From positions 17,264 to 71,391 of the forward strand of contig NW_019775434.1 of assembly GCF_001039355.2 (NCBI RefSeq): 54,128 bases of DNA. Reading direction: 5' to 3'. Position 1 is the stretch's first letter, and each line of letters opens with the position of its first letter. The notes beneath the pieces were generated by a model. The model was not told where the DNA came from. It ran no database searches and was given only the letters and a program-made list of their open reading frames with translations. This stretch comes from Lingula anatina. Lineage: Eukaryota > Brachiopoda > Lingulata > Lingulida > Lingulidae. Positions 21,788 through 33,916 of this stretch are shown one piece after another. The position numbers and the translations under genes are program-made.

Positions 21788-24041
21788 AATTACCTATCAG
21801 GTTTATTTGACCAGGGATGTTTTTGGCCAGAGTACATGGTTGACAGCATCATGTGGGTATTGCCAATTGCAAGTTGCCAATGGATAGGTTGTGCTTGCAT
21901 AGCCAGAGTTTTTGCCGTTATATTTTTCTTTAAAAATGCTTGTGTTGACATGTACAAAAATAAACCATCCTGGAAAATTGAAATTTCTTTTTTCCATGAA
22001 ATCTACCTGCCAAGTGGTGATTGTTACTTAAGAACAGGATAAAGTTTTAACTCTCATTCTTAACAATATGGTGGAATGGGATGTGCCTCTGCAAACCAAA
22101 TGTTTGGTGCAGACACAAAGAATTTCATTTGCAAACCTTTTAAGTAGCAAACATTTGGACTAATTACTGGGCACCCAGTTTTGGCATAAATATATATGTA
22201 TCACGGTGTGTAGTATTTTTTGACTATCTGAAAGTGATCCAGACCAATGTCCTTGCAGATTAGATCTTTGAAGTAATTATAAAAATCTTGGATATATTAT
22301 AAGATCTGCAGAAGACAAGAAGTGATAATGAATGCAGCATAAGATCCTGTCCAAATGTTTTCTGGAAGTTTTCATTTAGCTTATTTGTTTGTTTGTCACA
22401 TATCAAGAACTGATTCAGAAACACTATTAATAACCAAAAAATGCATTTGATTTTGAACAATGCAGATTTATCTAATGTTTCATATATAAATTGACCAAGG
22501 GAATAATACCAAAGAAACCAAGTTTCTTTTTTCATCCGACTTTGCCAAATATCTCTTGTACTATCTCTTTACATTGTTGTGGACCAAAAATACAGAAACT
22601 ACTCATTCTTAAACTTGTGAAAGATAATGAAATCAAATACTTATTTTGAGATTTTTTGTCATTGTATATTGTTTTTATTTATGTGCAGTTGCAATGAATA
22701 CACAAGTGCAGGCTTCATAGCTTTCATACAACTGCTGGTAGTTATATATATTCAAGAATAGTGATATATTTAAGGCATAAATTGTGATTATATCATTTTA
22801 GCCCAGTACTTTGCCTGTCTGCCAATGTGCTTTTGATTATCTGTCATATGTATTGTGATAATAACTCTTATATCTGCTATTATAACTAGACATGTAATAC
22901 AATGTTAAGCTGTAGTGATTTTTGTTAGAAGTGGCATTTATTATATTATTATTCCACTTCATAATTTTATGACCAATTTATTGTCAATTTCAATTTATTC
23001 TATCCAGGATTTTCCTGCCAAATTGAATTTTTCCCTAAATTTTCTACTCACGAATCTTTGCTTTGGTGTTTTATATCATTTCCAATTTAGTTGTAAATGA
23101 CTGAAGGTCAATAGACTACAAGTCTTCCTGTAGATTTCAGAAGGAAATATCAACATCAGGTACTTTGATTCGAGGTGTCCTATTGATTTTAAGGTATGGA
23201 TTGAAAAAGTTGCAGGATAAGTAGACATAGAAAATATCAGGGCTGATTGAAAACCTTTGAGATTTGCAATATTTGGAGAATAATACACAAGTGCTGTAAG
23301 AATTAGCATAATTGTTGAGATGCTACTCTAAGATTTTCAAGTCTGTACGTGTGGCAGAACAGTTTACTTAATATAAAGGGTAGTTAGACAGTTGATTGTA
23401 TAAGGTTGTGCTGGGTAGGGCTGTATTCATCTTACTCTATATGTTGGTGGAGGTGTTTGTATTTTTAAAGCTGTAGTGGATGTTAGTGGTGCTGGAAATA
23501 ATCTCTAGATCAAATTGTTAGTGAAAATTGTAAACTAAAGAAATGCATTTATTGTCTGTACAGGAAATGGCTCTTACAGTTGCTAAGAAATTGAACTCAA
23601 TTTTTTAAATCCACGCTTCCCTAGTTGAAGATCATGTTGGTTCTCAGAACAGAACAACCTGAATGTCAGCTATAAATGACACATCTATGTGACATCTTCC
23701 TGTTCAGATGAGGTTTTATTTTATTGCACTCATTCATTAGACAATGTATTATGATATTTCAATGTATCTCTGTATGAAAGCAAACTGTTAGACTCCTGCA
23801 AGTAGTCTCTAATGTAGTAGCAACATACCTCAAAGAAGAATGCTGAAAAAGAGCATTGTCTATTTCATAGATGGCTATAATAAAACAGTGCATGTGCTCA
23901 AAATTGGGTATAATTTTTTTTAATGATTTATAATGTGCAGCATGGTTTATTTGAGCATTAAACATCGTTAAAAGCTTCTTTTTATGAGTAAATATCTGCC
24001 TCAGAGCACCAAAAATATAAATATTTAATAATCTTTGGAAG
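21788..24041. other. Convergent 3' flanks of DGCR8 and RWDD4
   Basis: About 2.2 kb of AT-rich sequence without a recognisable exon on either strand. The open frames are short and lack coding composition. Confidence 0.5.
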
Positions 24042-25508
24042 TTAAGACTCTTCTTTCTGTTTTCCAGTTTGACTAAGATGTTTCACTACATCCACCCAGT
24101 CATGCCCCCTGGGCTTCTCTCCTCTGTTGTCAAGTTTGTCAAACATCCTTCTTTTCTGAGCTTTCGTCAATTGTTCTTTCTTTTCTTTTTTCTTTGAGCT
24201 TTGCTCAGGAGTCTCTTCTTCAGTTTTTATCTCCTTAGCAGCCTGAGGAGGTGCACTTGGCTGGTCTATGAGCAAGTCTTCTGCATTTTCCTTGGCACAT
24301 TCTATGAGGGTGTATGTCATTGCAGTCTCTAGTAGAGGCTCTGCTTCCTCAAGGAGTCTTGCTATTATTTTCTGTTTGACATCCTCTAACCTGATAAAGT
24401 AAATGAAAGTTAAGACTATGAGTCAAATGCACAGTTTGAGATATTCTCAGGCAAAACAAAATGGCTTTCTCTCTCAAGCATACAGTTTAATCTATTTATC
24501 TGTTTTCCAAACTTGTGCTCTCTGGATGTTTTTATAATCACTTTCAACTCGCGTGAATGAATGCATGTATTTTCTGCATCTTTAAGTTCATCATATGTCT
24601 ATAAAAATAGTTTTTGGAGGAGAGGTTTGTAATTTCACTACTCTGAGAGGAGGTTTCATGCTTTGAATCATGCATATATACTTTAAATGAGACAAACAAA
24701 TCTCACAATGGACACTTCAATATAATTCTAAATCGGAGGCGTTTACTGCTAAAAAGCAAATGATACCCTATCCGCAGGAACTTAACTAGAATTTTGTTTG
24801 TTACTTGTATTAACAGCTGACACCTATTTCCTCTTAAATATATGCCACTATTTTTTGTGAGCACAACTTCAGCAAAATGCCACAGGACAGTCTTGGAGAC
24901 TAGGATTTTTACTCCACTTACAAGTGTTTATTATAAAAGGTATCCAGCTTGAAATTTGGCAGTTCTGCTGGGTAATTCTCAGGCCAACTGATTTCCAGCA
25001 AAAATGATTTGTAACTTCCATCTTCTCCAATCTATAAAGTGCAAATGGATATTTCTGAGTGAAAAAAGAACTGAATGATGAAAATCATGAAAATAATAAT
25101 AAAATCCCAATAGAAAATAATTTATGAAAGAAAATTAAAATCTACAAAAGTCTTCAAATTAGATATCAAAATTCAGCACATGAAAAAGCATGAAATAAGA
25201 CTGGCACTACATATCAGACATACCACAAAAATTATAAACCACTTACCTTGTATTGAAAGGAAGTCTCACTGGCTATTTTAAAACATTCATCGCCATCATA
25301 AATAGATGTTAACACCTCAATTTCTTCCTGTAAAGCAAAATTACCATTATAAATTAACACCAAATAATGATATAAATATCTGTATCATGGCCTGACATTT
25401 ACAGAGTAATACCCAGTGTCTATCTTTGATACATGTACTAGTATTTAAAGCACAATAATCACCACCTTTGGAACTGACTATTACCTCCTGCAATTCTTTC
25501 GCTGTCAT
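24042..25508 (-). CDS. RWDD4: RWD domain-containing protein 4, complete
   Basis: RWDD4 is a small protein with an N-terminal RWD fold (as in GCN2 and RWDD1); its molecular role is poorly known. Minus-strand exons 25485-25508, 25247-25327, 24922-25031 and 24042-24390 give 187 residues (human 188). The first exon is only MTAKELQE. The RWD core follows: EVLTSIYDGDECFK, FLLEISWPENYPAELPNF, then TAMTYTLIECAKENAEDLL. The C-terminus is a lysine-rich KKKEKKEQLTKAQKRRMFDK stretch and the signature GHDWVDVVKHLSQTG (human GWNWVDVVKHLSKTG). An acceptor just upstream of the ATG (around 25541) implies a non-coding first exon. RWDD4 is head-to-head with TRAPPC11. Confidence 0.95.
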
Positions 25509-25894
25509 TTTAAATCAGGTCCTAGCTGCTAATAGCGTACAAATCCTGAAGAGAGAAAATATAAATCACTGATTACCATACAATAACTGGTAGTTGTCTA
25601 AGAGAAATATGGTTTTTAGTACACTTTTTTTAAATACGTTTATTCACTCAAAGAAAAAAAGAAAATATACATATATAATGAAATATTTAAACAGATAAAG
25701 ATTTGATGCATGTTATACTGATGATAATTACAGTAATTAAATACTGATAAATAAAAAAGAACATATAGAAATACTTTCACTCACTCGTCCATCCATACAT
25801 ACTACACGTATACATGCTTGATGTACGCTACATATCGGCAACTATAACGTACTAGAGGTGGACATTTAACACAGTTTGGTAATGGGATGCGTTT

Positions 25895-26530
25895 TCATTT
25901 TGTATCAAACCTATCTTCTTTTCCTGTCTTTATAGCAATGTATTTTTCTATTTTCTTCTTCTGACTAAGAAAATGCAGAAACAGTTCAAAATCATAGACT
26001 GATGGATTTTCTAAATTTTTGTTTATAAATTGTTTAGCCACAATAATACAGAAATTTAAAGCTTTTGCGCTCTGGTCGCTAGACAAACACCCATACATTA
26101 TAGTTTTTTCATTTTTTCTGAAGTGAATGGTATTATTCGGAGTGTTCCACCAATTTTCAAATGCAATCCAAAAGTTTTTTGCGCGTACACATTCCACAAA
26201 ACGATGTATTATTGTTTCTTTAATATGGCAGATAATACATCCTGGGCTAGTAACTATTTTCATTTTGAACAGTGTGGAGTTTGTGTACAGCACCTTGTGA
26301 ATTATTCCGTATTGCATTGCTTGTAGTTTGGTTTCTTTGACAGACTCAAATGGTATCAAGAAAACTCTCTGCCAATCATTTTCACTTATGCCTGTTTTAA
26401 GTACACATTATTAATTGGCAAATAACGAGATCTTCCATCTCCTCTGAGCGAATAAACAATAACAATTGTGATAAGATTACTTCTACGTAACAGGGAACAA
26501 ATGTAAATTACTAAATCCGCCGGACAGAGG
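25895..26530 (-). mobile_element. 5'-truncated non-LTR retrotransposon (LINE), 3' end of the reverse-transcriptase ORF
   Basis: The minus strand carries an open frame from about 26530 to a stop at 25895. It matches the C-terminal domain that follows reverse transcriptase in many LINE ORF2 proteins: YLPINNVYLKTGISENDWQ, KLQAMQYGIIHKVLYTNS, then a zinc-knuckle-like CIICH…ETIIHRFVEC and FWIAFENWW. The RT catalytic core is absent, so the copy is truncated at its 5' end. It lies between the RWDD4 coding start and the shared promoter. Clade (CR1/L2/RTE-like) cannot be assigned by eye. Confidence 0.7.
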
Positions 26531-26541
26531 AATAACAATTA

Positions 26542-26564
26542 AGCTGGTCTTGTCGAAACCAGCT
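26542..26564. other. Short perfect stem-loop
   Basis: AGCTGGT (26542-26548) and ACCAGCT (26558-26564) pair across a nine-base loop. It lies just upstream, on the minus strand, of the LINE fragment. Function unknown. Confidence 0.6.
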
Positions 26565-26689
26565 ACTGTGACTGATGGATTACAATAAAGGGATACGTTA
26601 TTATTAGTATAAAGCAAATCAGTTGTGATAAAAGCATGCTACAAATTCGATAACACAGAGGGGGAATTATGGAAATAGGAATAAAAAGA

Positions 26690-27188
26690 ATTACGACTCG
26701 TACGTTTCGCGTGGATTATGTTCACCTGGGCGCGGCCATCTTGATTTACCCGTCATTCTCCGTGAAAGCCACTTCCTGAATCAGAAGGCAGAACACCAGG
26801 ACATGTATTAGGAAAGGTAACGAAAACATTTTATAAGGGATAGTCCTATTTTTTAACACAGGCAGTCTCCACTGTTTAACCTTTGTATGTGGTAGATTTT
26901 GCGTCTGAATATAATGTGTAACAACGTCCTAGAGTTTATATGAAATGTGCATTTCAATGTACAAGGGGCGGAGAAGGGGGGGGGGGGCGTCCTATATAAA
27001 CAGGTCATAATTACCTGTGCTATAACTGTAAGCATAGGTTGAAGGGCTGTGCACCCTAGTGTTTTCAGTGTTTTTTCCGCAAGTACTGTGCAGTACATGC
27101 ACACCTTATGCATTGCCACTTTTGCAACTGGTTACTGTCAATTGCCAGTGTTACTTTATAAATGAAGATGTATGTATTTCTCTTGTAG
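26690..27188. promoter_or_regulatory. Divergent promoter region of RWDD4 (-) and TRAPPC11 (+), with a YY1-like site
   Basis: This is a CG-richer patch in an AT-rich background. It contains GCGCGGCCATCTT (26730-26742), a YY1-type core read on the minus strand as AAGATGGCCGC. A donor (ggaaag|gtaacg, near 26817) and the acceptor ending 27188 suggest a non-coding first TRAPPC11 exon ending about 26817. From there to 27188 would be an intron. Confidence 0.5.
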
Positions 27189-30100
27189 ATGTCTTGGGCA
27201 AGTGAGCTTCCCCCAGACCTGCTGTGTAGGCCACTTGGGCTGGTGGTGCTGACAGGGTTGGACAACACCTACAATGCAGTCCATAAAGCTATCTGGGATG
27301 CTTTTTGTAATAACAGAAGGGCTGACAGGGTTCCTCTGCAGTTTAAGGTGCTCAACTTGGACCATGACTACCCCAAGTGCAGGACTAAGGTAAGTTTTGT
27401 TTTCTAATTTTTTTTTATTTTTTGCTTCTTAATTAAAGACAGTAAAATTTTAGCAATTTTTTTGTCAAATTTAACCTTGATTTGGTTTTTGTTTTTGTAA
27501 AGAAAGTTAAGTCGAGAAAGAGCCCAGTAGTTGGTGTCTAAAACATGTTGAATTAAACATTATCACTTTTCATTAATGCCTTAATAGTTCTTGTTAATGC
27601 TTTGCATTTACATGTATTTTATGATTAATTTAGAGAATCAGTGACTATTTTAAATCAGATTTAGACTCAGAATAAGCAAAATAAAGGGCATTGCATTTAC
27701 ATGTATTTTATGATTAATTTGAAGAATCAGTGACTATTTTAAATCAGATTTAGACTCAGAATAAGCAAAATGAAGGGCATATACACCTTGTAGAGAGTGC
27801 TAAAAGTGATACGACATGGTATATCTGTAAATTTGCAGAGGACCACATACGAGTGGTATGTTCCCAAGGGGATCCTGAAGAGTGCCTGGATGAACAAGCA
27901 CTTGGACCAGGTGCCCTCAGTGGTGGTGGTGTTCTTTGACCTGGACTGGGATGAGCCACTGTGGAAAGAGAAGCAGATGGAATGTGCTACAAGAATTGAG
28001 ATTGTCAGGTGATTTGAGGGAGGGATCTTTTAGATATGTGCTACAGTTGATAAGTAACAACGTTGCTGTAAAATACATTTATGACATTACTCAATTTGAT
28101 TTGATTTATATGATTTAAGTGTAAAGGCATAATGACTTTTTAGTTTTATTTTGATTGAATGTTTTAATCCAGGTAGTAGATATCAGGGGCAGATCCAGAG
28201 ATATTTCTGACAGTCTTCCAAATTATCTTTGTTGATCCATCCTCCATTTTTGACCGTCTTCCAACAGAAAAAATTAGATGCCTGTCAGTGTAACTTAGAA
28301 TATTCTGGTTGTCTTCCAGAATACCAAGAAGACGGCCTCCTTCCGCTCCTGGATTTCACGAATTATAACATTTTTTTCTGCTTCAGGAATAGTCTTGATG
28401 GCCGCAGCACCAGAGTATGTGTGGTGCTGATCCAGAAGAACGCTCCACTCCCTCCAGGAGAAGACATGGTGGCAGCAGAGAGGGCAGCCTCTTTCTGCAG
28501 TGCATGTGAGCTGTCCGCCAAGTCCCTGTTTGTTCTCCCTAACACGGACCATCTGCTGGGCTATGTGATTAGACTGGAGAATGCCTTCTATGAACAGGCG
28601 CAGAGCTATTATCACACTGAGGCTAGGAGAGTGAAAGCACATAAAGAGTTCCTGAATAAGACTACTCACCAGGTATAACATGACATGACATAGCACTGTC
28701 ATCATAGCAGTAAACAGTGAATATTTTGTAATACATTATATTGATACTGGTGTGACAAAATGTCATATGTAACAGTTTATAATCAGTGTGTAACCAATGA
28801 CTAGAGATATTTTGGCAGGGGGGAGGGGGGGGACTTGGATAGCGCGTACGGTATCTCCCTTCCTTAATTTTTTTCTACCTTTGGGCCTCCACCTTTTTTG
28901 CCAAACCCTGGGCTAAATAGAAACATGTTAGGCATCATATCATGTTATTGCAGTTTGTAGCAATTTTTGATTTTTAATTAAAATTTTCTTTTTCATTTTT
29001 CAGCTATTGTATGTGAGACATCAGTTCAAAATAGCATTCTTTAATGAGCTGAAGCAGGACACTCACACAGCCCTCAAGTGAGCACCTTTTGTTATTGATC
29101 ATTATTCTCAATAAAATCTTGTTATAGTTTTGGTATATTGTTTTGATGATATATGTTTTAATCAATAGGACAAAGTAGTGTGATACTGTATCTTGCTTGC
29201 AGAAAATTTGTTCAGCTTGTCTAATAACATACACATCTATTTCTCTCTGTCACTGAAATTGATTTAGGGTTATTATTGTGTGTTCACAGGCACTATAAAC
29301 AGGCTTATGGGAATGTTCTTGAACTGAGGATGCTGAATACCAATATGCTGGAAGTAAAGACAGTTGCTGGATTTATTAATTACAAGGTATGTGATCTAAA
29401 CAAAGGTGAGGTTAATATACTGTTTGTTATCCTTTTGATGATTATTTTAAAGTTTAGCTTAAATGTGATTTATAAACAATATATATATTTATTGTATTGT
29501 ATTGTATATTGTACATACATACGTAAAGTACAATGTTTAAGAATTTACATAGAAGGTGATTTATAATATAATATTTAGAGTTATATTGGTAATTCTTCAT
29601 TTCCTCTAAGATGGTTGTCCTAAAATTGTTCCTGATTTTGTTTTGCAACTGGAATGCTTCCAAAGCAATTATATCAGTTCTCAATTACAACCCTTTCAGT
29701 AGGTGATAATCAATTTTTAAAAACTGTGCACTGTAATTAGATTTGCAGATTGTCTTTCCAACACAATGCACCCCTGGATGCCATCAGTCAGTTCAGAAAG
29801 CATATTGATTTCTTTAAGAAGAAGATTGGCACTGGAGAATTGTCATTTGAGCATAGTGCTTGGATGTCTAGACAGTAAGTACCATAGAGACACTGAAATT
29901 ACATGAGTAAAGATATACCCTGCACTCAGTGGAATTATTAGTCTTCAGTTTATGTTGTAACAGATGAACATGATTATTAAGATTTAGTGTTTTAGGAATG
30001 TGTAATGGAATCCTGATTATTGAGATACCACAGAAATGAAGAAAGTATTAGTTGTTTTCAAAAGAAACCTTACTTTTCAGGTTCCAAATATTTGGTAACT

Positions 30101-33100
30101 TTGGGAAATGAATAAAGTATTAGTTGGTATCAACAGAAACATTACTTTTCAGGTTCCAGATATTTGGTGACTTGTTTGATGAAGCTATCAAGTTGGGCCT
30201 CACTGCCATTCAAACCCAGCATCCAGGGTTTTACTACCAGCAGGCTGCCAATCATTCTATCTCCAGAAAACAGTTATGTAGAGGGCTGTGCCATGTTAGT
30301 ACTTTTTACCTTGCTCTCTCAAGTACATGTTGAAACTTTAAAAAAAAATTATAATGCTCTTAATAGTTTCTTCAAGCTACAGCTAAAATTAAGTGTAATT
30401 ACCGCAACAATATACCCGTGTCTTCCATGATTTGAATTCAAGTAGTTGGTGAACTAAAGAATATTTTTCAGTGAAACATTTTTCGATTATACACTGAAAA
30501 ATATGTTAAGTTGTTTGTTGTCTCCTTCAGCCAAACATCACCTACCCTTCCCCTGACCCATTGGAAGGCTTGAGCAGTCTTGATTACTATGGCCAGAGAC
30601 CATGGAGGCAAGGACACCAGAGTAAGCATTAATTACTGCATTTATTTTCTTTTTTTACTCTAGACCCCCCCACTCCCATACTTTACATTACAAAAAAGTT
30701 CTATACTTTAGACATCATCCTTCACAATTTTTACTCTAGACCTCCCCATCCGTAATTTTGCAAAAAATACAATACACCAAAAATAGTTATAAGTTCCATT
30801 CATTAGACACCATCCCCTCACATGAAACATTTTGAAATTTTGTTAAAGATTGAACTCTCCCTTCCAGGCATAGACCCTCCAGATGCAGCCAAGGAAAAGG
30901 ATGGTATCCTTGCTCTGCAGTACCTGGAAAGTACAGTGGACCATGAGGTGGGTTAAGAATATTGGGGGTGGTTTTGCTACCTCTTCTTGTTATTCCTGGT
31001 TGGTGAATTTAAAATTGATTTTTGTACAGGTTATTTTAAAGTTGATAGATGAAATATTGAATTGCATGTTCCAACCAAGCAGTAATCTGTATCTTAGTAA
31101 ATTCTATACATAAGTAATGAAAATCACATTTAGACTCGACAATTCTGATATTTCAGTGGATAATTATTCCCCTATTGAGCAGTGCTGTCACACAGTTTAA
31201 GAAATACAAGTCCCCAAGAATGAAGAGATATCTCAGTAAGTACAGCTTTTTGCAAATGTGTTGTCTTTAACAATATTTTCTGATGTACTCTGGAAAAAAA
31301 AGTACTTAACTTACTTACAAAAATCAATCCAAGTATACTGTAGCTAAAATGGAATCTCTTTTCAGTGGTCCAAATGGGAGAAGAGTATTATCATGCTAAA
31401 CAATATACCAATGCTTTGTCGTAAGTATTATTATAACTTCAACCAATTTTGTCTACATTTGGGTGAAGTAATTCCAATTGTTAAATATATTTAGTAGTAA
31501 AAAATTATGGTGACTGTTTGTCTGTACTCCTACTTTAATGATGAAATATTTGAGATGATGTTAAAAATTGTATTGTTTTTGACCTAGGTTGCTGAGTCGT
31601 GTGACATATGATTACCGTGTTGAGCACTGGTGGCCGCTTCTCACCAATATCTTGATCACATCACTCAGGTGAGATATCCTTATTTCAGATCGTATGCTTT
31701 ATGCTTTTGTATTAAAAAGTAGATACTTTTTGTCATAATATAGAGATATGCATTCACTCACACTTTGTTTATTATTATTTTATTAAGTTTTAATGGTAAC
31801 TAAAAGATCACTAGTGACACTTAAAATAATGAAGATGTTGTCTTTTCATCTCAGCTATTTCTGTTGTTACATCTGTTGCAGAGCAGAATGCATCAAACAT
31901 ATTTTGTATTGTGAGTTTTAAGTGATGTTCAGGATGGAGCCAATTTGTCAGTCAGCTTATACATATCCATGTATTCATTATTAATTTATACCCAAATAGC
32001 TTTAAAAAAACCCAGACAACCATCTTATAAGTTGTTTATTGTTCTTCCTTCAGATGCGCCTACCTGGTGGGAAATGTGGAAGAATATGTTGCTTTATGCC
32101 TTGAGTTGATCAGCAAATGTATCCTTTTCATTTTGTGTATATGATATCTAATAACTGATCATTAATGCTTTACATTCTATTATATTATTCTAATATTATG
32201 TAAATAATTATGTTATAATGAAGAGATCCATTTTATTGACTGGCTTCTGGTAAAGTGAAGTATCATTTGTCAGATTGATCATCAGTGGAGAATTTCATTC
32301 TTAAGCTACTACTTCTCATGTAAGTAAAAACCATTCTAGAACCAAACCTGTTCAGTGTGATAATTTTTCTTCAGGGGTTGCAGTAATTGGAATTTGCCTT
32401 TATTCTATGTCCAAGTCAGCTCAATATTTTTTCATTTGTTGGAGAGTTCTTGCTTTGGTCTTAAATTCTCTAACTTATTGTACGTTTGTAAGAAATTATT
32501 GGGAGTACTATTACAGTAACTGTTTTTTAGCCTTGTTCTCACTCATTTCTAAGCTTATTGTTACTGTTTGTTCCTTCTATACATGATATCAGACCTTGAC
32601 ATGAACTCTTAGATATCCCCTTATCAAAAGAAGAGAAAACTAGAATACAAATGAACTTGATTCGGGTGATGTCAGTGAGTACTGTTATGTTTTCTCTTTG
32701 AAGAGAAGTTTAAAGCAAATTAAAATTCTGTATAAATGTTAAAAAATACTTATGGAACACCATTTTCATGCCTGTTTGGGGGAATTTATATAACATTTCA
32801 AATTATTAATAAAAATGTCAAATTTGATATATTGGTAAAGCTGAATTTTTGGAACATAACTAAAAAAGAAACACTCAGAGCACATATCTGCCAATGCATT
32901 TTCATTATTATTAATTGCTTGATTCTGATTTTAAGGTTGCCCACTTCTGACCTATCCTGAAAATTTTATCAAAATTCATCCATAACCTCCTTGTTGTACA
33001 TAATGACAATGTTAACCCTTCTTTTTGTTTGCCATCTTCAGAGTGACCCTCCAGAGCCAGAACCTGGCTGTGATGCTGACTGTGTAGAGAAAGCTAAACC

Positions 33101-33865
33101 TTTGTGGAAGTGTGAGACCTCCAAGGAGCAGGAGCAGTGCATGTTTACTGTGGAGATGCAGAACATTATTCCATTTGGTAAGATTGTGCAAAGAAGAGAT
33201 TTATTAAATATTTTTTAATATCAGCTTTGTTTTGTTGAAAATGTTTTAACTATTTCTTTATTTATTGATAAGCTGATGAGTTAATGTGTCATACATTTGA
33301 TCTAGTTCAAATAATTCACAAAATAATATATTTATAGAGCATTATGAAATGTTGGTGTATACCAGGTTTTTCACCTCTAACCTCCTTTCTTTTCACCTAG
33401 TGGAGTGTAAAGCAGCTTTCAGTGAGGAGACATTCACAGCAGATGTTCCCATTGTCCTGCACATATTTTTAAAGTAAGTGAAGTGAAATGTTATGTTTAC
33501 TTTATTTTTTAATTGAAGCGTAAGTTATTAAAAATTTTTTGGTCTTGCAGAATATTTTTTCAAATTTTGAAAAGAATGAATAATCTTTTTAATGGATTGT
33601 AATTATGTACCATCTCAACTTAAACTTTGATCTCCATGTAGTGCAGTTTATGTACTGATGACAATTTTTCTAATTTCAGAACTACCTGCCCATTCCCAAT
33701 GAGATTTTCAAAGTTGTCTGTGCTTTTAAACAACCAGGTAGAGTAGTCTCATCATATAGATTAAATTTGAATTGACCATGATATTTTATTGAAAAGACAT
33801 GCATTTATATATAGGAAATAAAAATATTAAGACCCACCCTTTCCTCCTTAAACCTGTTTTAACCC

Positions 33866-33916
<51 letters not shown>

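Noticed and set aside
26123-26326. Plus-strand ORF in the RWDD4 5' region
   Set aside because: It is antisense to the LINE reading frame, which has recognisable family motifs.
28229-28678. A 149-codon frame that could extend TRAPPC11 exon 3 upstream
   Set aside because: Its first half is the MITE remnant. The phase-correct acceptor at 28387 restores the conserved VR-NSLDGRS junction, so the upstream part is intronic.
31669-31688. ATATCCTT just inside TRAPPC11 intron 12 as another U12 donor
   Set aside because: It lies five bases after a normal GTGAG donor that fits the reading frame, so it is taken as a chance occurrence.
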